A stretch of 12,538 nucleotides of DNA from NCBI GenBank assembly GCA_002825465.1, contig PJER01000098.1:1-12538 (forward strand), written 5' to 3'. Position 1 is the stretch's first letter. Each line of letters opens with the position of its first letter. Shown in pieces: positions 1 to 5,410 of the stretch. Under the pieces are notes generated by a model. That model did no database searches. It saw nothing but the letters and a program-made list of their open reading frames with translations, and was not told the origin of the DNA. The DNA comes from Candidatus Thorarchaeota archaeon MP8T_1. GTDB lineage: Archaea; Asgardarchaeota; Thorarchaeia; Thorarchaeales; Thorarchaeaceae. The translations under genes were made by a program, and so were the position numbers.

Positions 1-36
1 AAATAGTTTGAGACTGTCTATACTTCCACGGTAGAG

Positions 37-44
37 ATTTAAAT
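37..44 (+). promoter_or_regulatory. Candidate TATA box for the first GTPase gene
   Basis: The sequence ATTTAAAT is centred about 22 bases before ATG 62 and 43 before ATG 83. An archaeal TATA box sits roughly 25 bases before the transcription start, so transcription would begin around 62-68. That gives either a leaderless message from ATG 62 or a short leader carrying GGAG in front of ATG 83. This rests on sequence pattern only. Confidence 0.35.
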
Positions 45-61
45 GTACACGACCTCTGGAC

Positions 62-631
62 ATGAATGTGGAGTTGACCTCTATGTCTACTGATTACCGT
101 TTCAAGATAGTCATGTTAGGAGACGGTGCAGTAGGCAAGACAGCTATGACTGCTAGGTTCACCCAAGATTATTTTGATGCGGACTACAAGAGAACAATCG
201 GTACGGATTTCTCGGTCAAGCGTATGAATATCCCTGAGATTGAAGCCCACGTTACACTGCAAATATGGGATCTAGCAGGTCAGCCCAGATTTGAGTTCGT
301 GCGACAGGGATTCTATAGAGGTTCTAGAGGAGGCCTTCTCCTGTACGATGTGACCAGACGGAGGACTTTTCTCAACACAGAGGCTTGGAGGGATGAAGCC
401 TTCAAGAACCTACAGACAGAGATACCTCTTGTTTTGGTGGCTAACAAGGTAGACCTTGATGATAGCAGAGCTGTAAGTACAGAGGAAGGAGAAGAATTCG
501 CTGAAAAGAATGGTTTTCTATATGTCGAGTCGAGCGCCCTCACAGGTGAGAATGTCGAGGAAGCATACCTCGCGCTGTGTAAGATCATGATCGAAGAGGG
601 AAAGACAAAGCCTGGTGCGACCTTATTGTAG
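62..631 (+). CDS. Ras/Rab-family small GTPase
   Basis: Small GTP-binding switch protein of 189 aa, the usual length of the Ras/Rab/Arf superfamily. All five G motifs are visible: P-loop GDGAVGKT (20-27), switch I threonine in TIGTDF (45-50), DLAGQ (70-74) with the catalytic glutamine present, NKVD (128-131) for guanine specificity, and ESSA (156-159). The residue after the glutamine is Pro instead of the Glu usual in Rabs. The C-terminus has no cysteine, so eukaryote-style prenylation is not expected, and no membrane segment is visible. The start is undecided: ATG 62 would fit a leaderless transcript from the TATA-like box at 37-44, while ATG 83 has GGAG 9 bases upstream. The gene ends 7 bp from the convergent WD40 gene. 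Asgard genomes are known to be rich in such GTPases; the partner and membrane target are unknown. Confidence 0.93.
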   Translation: MNVELTSMSTDYRFKIVMLGDGAVGKTAMTARFTQDYFDADYKRTIGTDFSVKRMNIPEIEAHVTLQIWDLAGQPRFEFVRQGFYRGSRGGLLLYDVTRRRTFLNTEAWRDEAFKNLQTEIPLVLVANKVDLDDSRAVSTEEGEEFAEKNGFLYVESSALTGENVEEAYLALCKIMIEEGKTKPGATLL

Positions 632-638
632 TCGCTGG

Positions 639-1790
639 TCATTTACGTGTTGTTCCTTTCAATAGACCGAGAGCACGCTTACATTGCCAGACAACATAGA
701 ACATACGTTTTGTCTGAAGGGTTTCTTCATCATATTGTGCACAGATTTCTTCAAATTTCTGAACAAACTCATCTCTACGACTCGGGTCATTTGCGGATTC
801 TATTTCCTTCAGCAATAATTGAAATGGTTCAAGCATTGAAGCCATGTCCTCTACTTCCCAACGGATGATTGCTCCTGTACCATCAGCAGTGAGGAACGCG
901 TTACGAGAAGGGTACCATTCTATCCCGTCAATCTCACCTATTGTGGAAGCTTCGCCTTGGACAGTTTGGGTTGCCACGTCCCAGAGATAGATAGTTCTAT
1001 CACCAGAGCCTGAAGCAAGATAACGACCGTCACTACTAAAACCAAGAGCTCTAACTTCGCTCTCGTGCCGCTGAAGGGTCTGCATTACCTGCATTGGTTT
1101 GATTGTTGTATCCCATAATAGCATAGTTAAGTCAGAGGAACCAGATACGAGCCTTGATCCATCAGGATTGAATCGAACTTCTCTGACCGCGGCTCGATGA
1201 TCCTCGTGACGATCTATCATCTGTCCCGTTTCAGCATCCCATTCGCAGATGTTCGCGTCAACAGAGCCTGACACAATACGACTACCTTGAGGGTCCCAAT
1301 CAACAGTGACAACATAGAATCCATGGCCTTTCATTTGACGAATCAATGCGTGATTTTCAATGTCCCAAATGATGAGAGTTGTATCGCCACTGCCTGATAC
1401 GAGCTTTTTCCCATCAGGAGAGAAGGAAAGACACAGTACAGGATACGTATGCCCCTCTAGTATGCCAATACATTCTCCTGAGCGTATGTCCCACAACTTC
1501 ACCAATCTTTCTACGGTTCCGGAAGCAACAATGTCTCCCTTTGGACTGAACGCGAGTGACGTACTGAGAAAATCATCTTGCATCCGTTGTATCTCTGTAC
1601 AATCATCTGCCGCATAGAGCCGTATACTTCTATCTTGAAGAGCTGCTGCAAACATGCGGCCCACTCGATTCATTGCAAAACGACGGGTTATTTCAGACCC
1701 ATGTTCAGCCTGTGGCTTGAGTATTGTGGGTTTCAAAAAGATGTTCTGTTCATCATTATCCATGATATCACGCACAGGACTGATTGACAC
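639..1790 (-). CDS. Seven-bladed WD40 beta-propeller protein
   Basis: Protein of 383 aa. Seven WD40 blades end at LYAA 58-61, LWDI 99-102, IWDI 141-144, EWDA 183-186, LWDT 225-228, LWDV 269-272 and RWEV 310-313, most with the preceding FSPDG/SGSGD pattern. The count matches one complete closed propeller. An N-terminal tail (1-33) precedes it, and a charged, helical C-terminal segment (about 315-380) follows. No signal peptide or membrane segment is seen, so it is probably a cytosolic scaffold for protein assembly. GTG 1790 is the longest start; an in-frame ATG at 1763 is equally possible, and neither has a clear ribosome site. The gene is convergent with the first GTPase and divergent from the HEAT/appendage gene. 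That placement suggests a coat-like scaffold, but WD40 proteins have many roles and no substrate can be read from sequence. Confidence 0.93.
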   Translation of the reverse strand: MSISPVRDIMDNDEQNIFLKPTILKPQAEHGSEITRRFAMNRVGRMFAAALQDRSIRLYAADDCTEIQRMQDDFLSTSLAFSPKGDIVASGTVERLVKLWDIRSGECIGILEGHTYPVLCLSFSPDGKKLVSGSGDTTLIIWDIENHALIRQMKGHGFYVVTVDWDPQGSRIVSGSVDANICEWDAETGQMIDRHEDHRAAVREVRFNPDGSRLVSGSSDLTMLLWDTTIKPMQVMQTLQRHESEVRALGFSSDGRYLASGSGDRTIYLWDVATQTVQGEASTIGEIDGIEWYPSRNAFLTADGTGAIIRWEVEDMASMLEPFQLLLKEIESANDPSRRDEFVQKFEEICAQYDEETLQTKRMFYVVWQCKRALGLLKGTTRK

Positions 1791-1926
1791 GCGGCCGAAT
1801 CAGAGGTTCCGTAAAAGTGTTGTGAATATAGAAAGAATATATTGCGACGGGTTAAAATCAAGAACCGTCTCTGTATCACAATAACGATTAAATGTTAGAT
1901 GAAGAGGGAATTCATGAGGGTGCTCC
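1791..1926. promoter_or_regulatory. Shared divergent promoter region of the WD40 and HEAT/appendage genes
   Basis: This 136-bp gap lies between two divergently read genes. It holds an AT-rich block around 1825-1842 with TATA-like cores on both strands (AATATA at 1825-1830, read TATATT on the minus strand; AATATAT at 1836-1842) and a further TTAAAATC at 1852-1859. Co-regulation of the propeller and the solenoid is a reasonable inference. An out-of-frame ORF of 24 codons begins inside it at ATG 1892. Confidence 0.4.
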
Positions 1927-3150
1927 TTGTCCAGAAAACCTGATAGAGTTGTGTCAGAAGCATTAGGTGGAGGAGAATCAGTTAGTCGTTTAAAGAAGGC
2001 AATGCGGAAGATCTTCAAGCCATCTGAAGATAAAATCGAAAAAATGTTAGAAGAAATCACTAGCATTCAAGCATGCAAAGATGCCGCATTAACGGGGGAT
2101 GATGATTTGCGACTACTAGCAATTTGTAGACTCGGACAGTTTGGAGTAGATGCCTACGAATCTCTAGATATTGCTCTCACTGATGAGAATCCACTCATTC
2201 GTACCTCAGCAGCAGGCATGTTGGCATACACGAAGAGACGTGATGCAATACCAATTCTTGAGCAGCACATTAACGAGAATGATGCTACTGTAAAAATAAT
2301 GGTAGATTTCGCCTTGGAGTGGTTGCTCAAGTATGGAAAAGATATCCCTTTAGGAAAGAAGATTCCAAAATCCCGTGAGAATCCAACTGAGATTCTTATT
2401 GATACAGAAACAGTTCCTCTTCGGACGACCGATGATGTCTTAGTTGTAAATGATTACACAACTACATCAGAGTCGCTGGAGTATGGTATAACTATCATAA
2501 ATGAAGGCAAAAACCCAATCAGTGAAGTCACAGTAAAAGTACTATCATATCCAAGCGAGTCATTAGAGCCTGTGGATTCGCTTAGTCAAACAATAGAAAC
2601 TATCGATGCAGGAGATTCTGGTGCGTTGATATTTGGATTTTCTATTCGTGGCGAGTGTATTGAGGGTGAAATCATAACATCGGTACAACTTGTAGATTCG
2701 ACAGGCGAGGATCTCTCAGCTAAGGCAGGCAATGTGTTTGTTCGGTCTCTATTCGAGCAGTTTCAACCTCTTGAGTTGAGCGCTGATGATTTCATCCGAA
2801 TGAAATCAGACATGAAGCAATGGAACAGGGAACACACCATGCTTGCAGAAGCAGCGGACCTGCATGAGTCACTATTTTTAATTCTAGAAGGAAAGAATCT
2901 TCATGTCTTCCAGAGTGATGCGATTGAAAGAGAGGGTATGTTCATGGGAGTGCAGACTGGATTGGCAGAGGGCAAGTTCAGTAAGACGAGAATTGCAGTA
3001 ACCTTGACTGTGGTTGGAAGCAAGGATGATAATTTATCAAAGATGAGAATCGACGTTTTTGCTGATGATTCAGAATTGCTTCAAACAGCTGCTAGTGACG
3101 TCTTTGAAACAATACAGAGAGATCTCGGAGTATTGGAGGAGGAAAAATAG
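1927..3150 (+). CDS. HEAT-repeat protein with adaptin/coatomer-like appendage
   Basis: Protein of 407 aa in three parts. Residues 34-137 form HEAT-like helical pairs (for example 55-100, with the DENPLIRTSAAGML pattern). Residues about 168-272 look like an Ig-type beta-sandwich. Residues 275-400 resemble the platform subdomain of clathrin-adaptor and gamma-COP appendages: a QF-P-ELSADDF entry, a W-containing helix, then two strands and a final helix. A beta-sandwich followed by a platform is the layout of AP and gamma-COP ear domains; the match is from memory of the fold and gamma-COP sequence. No membrane segment is seen. The start is uncertain: TTG 1927 has GAGG 7 bases upstream, with GTG 1951 and ATG 2002 as alternatives and a possible frameshift upstream. 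It sits tail to tail with the second GTPase (7-bp gap). A role as an archaeal coat or adaptor subunit is inferred. Confidence 0.8.
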   Translation: MSRKPDRVVSEALGGGESVSRLKKAMRKIFKPSEDKIEKMLEEITSIQACKDAALTGDDDLRLLAICRLGQFGVDAYESLDIALTDENPLIRTSAAGMLAYTKRRDAIPILEQHINENDATVKIMVDFALEWLLKYGKDIPLGKKIPKSRENPTEILIDTETVPLRTTDDVLVVNDYTTTSESLEYGITIINEGKNPISEVTVKVLSYPSESLEPVDSLSQTIETIDAGDSGALIFGFSIRGECIEGEIITSVQLVDSTGEDLSAKAGNVFVRSLFEQFQPLELSADDFIRMKSDMKQWNREHTMLAEAADLHESLFLILEGKNLHVFQSDAIEREGMFMGVQTGLAEGKFSKTRIAVTLTVVGSKDDNLSKMRIDVFADDSELLQTAASDVFETIQRDLGVLEEEK

Positions 3151-3157
3151 ACTGCGT

Positions 3158-3724
3158 CTAGGTCAGTCCGCCAGCCTCAAGGATTTTGATTGCTAGCTCT
3201 AAGAAGGCAGCCTCGACATTTGTTCCTGTCTTTGCACTAGTTTCAAGGAAGGATGTAATGACACCATGACTGGCAATCTTGTCTGCAAGCTTCTGACCTT
3301 CCTCTGTGGTCACAATGGTCTGCGCCATCACAGGATTATCCTTGAATTGGTCCCTAAGGTCTATCTTATTGGCGATGAGAACGACGGGTATTTTCTTGCC
3401 TGCATTGGTCCAACACTCATCAACCCAATTCATGAGGTTGTCGAAAGACCCTCGTTCTACTGTTGAGTAGACTGCGAGTGCTCCTTGTGCACCTCTATAG
3501 AAGGTGGAGCGAACACTCTTGAAGTGCTCCTGACCAGCAAGGTCCCAGATCTGAATACTGACATCATGGCCACCTTCAAGTTGCATCTTCTTGACTGCAA
3601 AGTCGGCACCGATAGTGATCATGTAATTTGCTCGGAAACCTTCTCCCATGTATGTCCTGCGGAGACTAGTCTTTCCGACGCTTCCGTCTCCCATCAATAC
3701 AACCTTGAACAGTGCAGTGACCAT
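3158..3724 (-). CDS. Rab-like small GTPase
   Basis: Second small GTPase, 188 aa from ATG 3724. Motifs are P-loop GDGSVGKT (12-19), switch I T37, DLAGQE (61-66), NKID (119-122) and ETSAK (161-165). The WDLAGQEHF stretch is very close to the Rab/Arf-like consensus and keeps the catalytic Gln. About 15 extra residues lie between NKID and ETSAK. The C-terminus ends AGGLT without cysteine, so there is no prenylation signal. A GTG at 3733 in the same frame adds three residues, but that GTG forms part of a GGGGTG ribosome site 6 bases before ATG 3724, which favours ATG. Convergent with the HEAT/appendage gene. It differs clearly from the first GTPase, so the pair is not a recent duplicate. Likely the switch for a membrane or cytoskeletal process; partners are unknown. 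Confidence 0.93.
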   Translation of the reverse strand: MVTALFKVVLMGDGSVGKTSLRRTYMGEGFRANYMITIGADFAVKKMQLEGGHDVSIQIWDLAGQEHFKSVRSTFYRGAQGALAVYSTVERGSFDNLMNWVDECWTNAGKKIPVVLIANKIDLRDQFKDNPVMAQTIVTTEEGQKLADKIASHGVITSFLETSAKTGTNVEAAFLELAIKILEAGGLT

Positions 3725-3852
3725 ATTATGCACCCCAACTGAGGTAGTATCCTCTCTCTGAGTACTATCGCGCTAAAGAGATTTCCACTATTTGAGTCTA
3801 TGCCGATTGAATAGACAATGAAAAATGCACGGCTTGACCCAAGAGCTCAGTT

Positions 3853-3885
3853 TCTTCTTTTAAAGGAAGACGGAGTCAGTCTGAC
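3853..3885. repeat. Two short palindromes after the zinc-ribbon gene
   Basis: Just past the stop of the minus-strand zinc-ribbon gene lie a perfect odd palindrome GTCAGTCTGAC (3875-3885) and a near-palindrome with TCTTC/GAAGA arms (3853-3870). On the minus strand they follow the stop within 20 bases, as a 3' hairpin or terminator would, but no clean T-run follows. The 154-bp gap (3725-3887) holds nothing else I can identify. Confidence 0.25.
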
Positions 3886-3887
3886 CA

Positions 3888-4364
3888 TTATTCTTTCTTA
3901 GGTATCATGAACCGCTTTCCACAATTCTGGCAGAGGACTGAACCATCTGCTCTAATCTTCTCCTTGGGATAGACATAGGCAGAGCCGCAATTGGGGCACT
4001 GGCTACCTCGGGATTTGATCGTTGTTTTCTCTATATTGATTTCCCAGCCATTTTTATCGGCTAGATTGGCAATGTCTTTTACAGCACGTTTTCCAGGGTC
4101 ATCAGAACCAGAAACTGAATCTAGAGAGGGGAAGCCACCCCCAGCGCCTATTATGGTGACTTCACACTTTTTCAAGTTCTTGTCATGATCAAGAGTAATC
4201 AGGTTAACATAACCTCCAAAGGCGCCCGTCCATTCAAATGAGAACACCCCTATTGTGTGTTCATGTATTCGCCATATCCTAGAGTAGTCAGCTCCATGCT
4301 TTTCTTTGAGGAGTCTGATGACTTCTTCAGCATCTGGACAATGAACTATCACTTTGAAGGCCAA
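3888..4364 (-). CDS. Uncharacterised protein with C-terminal zinc ribbon
   Basis: Protein of 158 aa that I cannot assign to a named family. Residues 1-118 are a mixed alpha/beta domain with a conserved-looking glycine-rich stretch IIGAGGGFPS (71-80). Residues 120-150 are a zinc ribbon with CPNC (123-126) and CQNC (145-148), four cysteines in two CxxC knuckles 18 residues apart. The start is TTG 4364, chosen because GGTGG (4372-4376) sits 7 bases before it and the nearby ATG at 4378 is out of frame. A TATA-like CCCTATAA on the minus strand (4399-4406) is well placed. It diverges from the PPOX gene across a 144-bp gap. The ribbon suggests nucleic-acid or protein binding; the function is unknown. 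Confidence 0.8.
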   Translation of the reverse strand: MAFKVIVHCPDAEEVIRLLKEKHGADYSRIWRIHEHTIGVFSFEWTGAFGGYVNLITLDHDKNLKKCEVTIIGAGGGFPSLDSVSGSDDPGKRAVKDIANLADKNGWEINIEKTTIKSRGSQCPNCGSAYVYPKEKIRADGSVLCQNCGKRFMIPKKE

Positions 4365-4398
4365 TTCCCAACCACCATGTGCTTGTTGGTGTGAGGTG

Positions 4399-4406
4399 TT
4401 ATAGGG
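4399..4406 (-). promoter_or_regulatory. Candidate TATA box for the zinc-ribbon gene
   Basis: Read on the minus strand this is CCCTATAA, centred 38 bases before the TTG start. Transcription would begin about 12 bases before the start, leaving just enough leader for the GGTGG ribosome site at 4372-4376. Pattern-based only. Confidence 0.35.
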
Positions 4407-4508
4407 TTTGCTTTCTGCAGACTGTCACCCTCTTCGTATTTGCCTGGACGTGAAGTATTCAAAAAAGGTTAAGGGGAACCAGCGTCAAAACAATGGGAGG
4501 TTTTGTGG

Positions 4509-4979
4509 ATGGAAAAATACGTAAAGCCACCTCCTTTGACCAAGGATGAATTGAAGTCATTCTTTCAAGAAACGAATACCACACGATTCTGTAGTATCAA
4601 TAAGAATGGGACAATCCATGCAGTGCCGGTGTGGTTCATTTATGTTAATGGAAAGTTTCTCATCGGAGCACCTGCTAAAAGCAAACGAGTGGGAAACATC
4701 CGAAGAGACAATAGAGTGACTCTGCTGATAGATGTTGAGGGACCTCCAACAAGAGGAGCCATGATCTACGGGAAAGCAGAGATAAATAATGACAACTTGA
4801 ACAATTATGCGGTTGAAATTTTCAAGAAGCATATGCCTGCTGATGAGGCAGTCGTCTATCAAAGGGGTCTGTTTAAACTTACAGAATGGGTTGGTGTGCA
4901 TGTGACACCGGAAAAGATTGTATCATTCGACTATGGGAAGGACACGACATACCGTGCAGCAACCAAAGACGAGTTATAA
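4509..4979 (+). CDS. PPOX-class flavin- or F420-binding protein
   Basis: Protein of 156 aa of the pyridoxamine 5'-phosphate oxidase-like split-barrel fold, which binds FMN or coenzyme F420 and usually reduces small substrates. Typical features are the N-terminal helix before a barrel strand, a VPVWF strand (39-43) and the basic cofactor-phosphate segment KSKRVGNIRRDNRV (57-70). Length fits the family. ATG 4509 is chosen because GGAGG (4496-4500) lies 8 bases upstream; the in-frame TTG at 4503 is too close to that site. It probably acts as a cytosolic dimer. A CofE-family gene elsewhere in the window makes F420 plausible as cofactor, but FMN cannot be excluded and the substrate is unknown. The protein ends in KDEL, which I take as chance. 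It diverges from the zinc-ribbon gene and is followed by a 143-bp gap. Confidence 0.85.
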   Translation: MEKYVKPPPLTKDELKSFFQETNTTRFCSINKNGTIHAVPVWFIYVNGKFLIGAPAKSKRVGNIRRDNRVTLLIDVEGPPTRGAMIYGKAEINNDNLNNYAVEIFKKHMPADEAVVYQRGLFKLTEWVGVHVTPEKIVSFDYGKDTTYRAATKDEL

Positions 4980-5079
4980 CGGATCTTACTTTCGGGAAAC
5001 TGTCCCCCTCGGAATCATCCTATTGAACGTATAGACTTCACTAGTAAAACCCACAATCGCCGAGGATACTAGGTAATGG

Positions 5080-5098
5080 CTGGACCAGTCGAGTCCAG
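5080..5098. promoter_or_regulatory. Inverted repeat upstream of the polymerase operon, possible operator
   Basis: CTGGAC (5080-5085) and GTCCAG (5093-5098) form a perfect 6-bp inverted repeat with a 7-base spacer, 25 bases before the GTG start of the operon. A weak TATA-like ATACTA at 5065-5070 would place the transcription start inside or next to the repeat. A repressor site or an RNA hairpin are both possible. Confidence 0.25.
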
Positions 5099-5122
5099 AC
5101 AAACGCCAAAGAGGATGCAGAC

Positions 5123-5410
5123 GTGGGACGCACAGTCCGTACCTTCAGAGATGCAATCAGGATTGAAGAAACTCGCTGGAACGAGTTCAGGCGGACACTC
5201 AGACCAGCTCAGAGAGAGGCCTTTGATAAGATATTCGACCATGCTAGAAGCCTAGCAGATGCAGGCACAATGATTCCCACCCCTCGCATTACGGAGGTTA
5301 TCTTCCTCTCTGCCATCCTCTCTGCCATCCTCAGAATACAGGAAGAGATTGACTCGATTGGAAAGAGAATCGATACTCTAGAACAACTGCAGGAGGAGAG
5401 CACCCCCTGA
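5123..5410 (+). CDS. Small helical protein co-translated with PolB
   Basis: Protein of 95 aa, rich in charged residues and probably all helical, with no cysteine and no membrane segment. The C-terminal part (70-90) has the heptad pattern of a short coiled coil. GTG 5123 is supported by GAGG 8 bases upstream. The stop overlaps the polymerase ATG by one base (TGATG), so the two are almost certainly translated together. I recall small proteins with a similar N-terminal pattern (GRT, FRD, W, R-LR, FD-LFDHAR) in other archaea, possibly near PolB2, but cannot verify this. Residues 62-70 contain a tandem LSAI repeat from a 12-bp DNA duplication. An accessory factor of the polymerase is the best inference; no biochemical function is visible. 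Confidence 0.85.
   Translation: MGRTVRTFRDAIRIEETRWNEFRRTLRPAQREAFDKIFDHARSLADAGTMIPTPRITEVIFLSAILSAILRIQEEIDSIGKRIDTLEQLQEESTP
5305..5331 (+). repeat. 12-bp tandem duplication inside the small PolB-partner gene
   Basis: CCTCTCTGCCAT occurs twice in a row (5305-5316 and 5317-5328) with the beginning of a third copy. It adds four residues in frame (LSAI-LSAI) in the middle of a helix, so it looks like a recent, tolerated slippage event. Confidence 0.6.

Noticed and set aside
3853..3885. Intrinsic bacterial-type terminator after the zinc-ribbon gene.
   Set aside because: The palindromes are short and AT-rich with no T-run after them, so I report only the repeats and not a terminator.
4965..4979. 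The PPOX-family protein ends in KDEL, the eukaryotic ER-retrieval signal, in what looks like an Asgard genome.
   Set aside because: The protein has no signal peptide and belongs to a cytosolic enzyme family. Four residues arise easily by chance, and archaea have no ER. Conservation of the ending in orthologues would be needed to reconsider.
5076..5260. ATG 5076 opening a different frame before the small PolB-partner gene.
   Set aside because: It overlaps the well-supported 95-aa frame, lacks a ribosome site, and its translation is Ser/Gly/Gln-rich without recognisable pattern.
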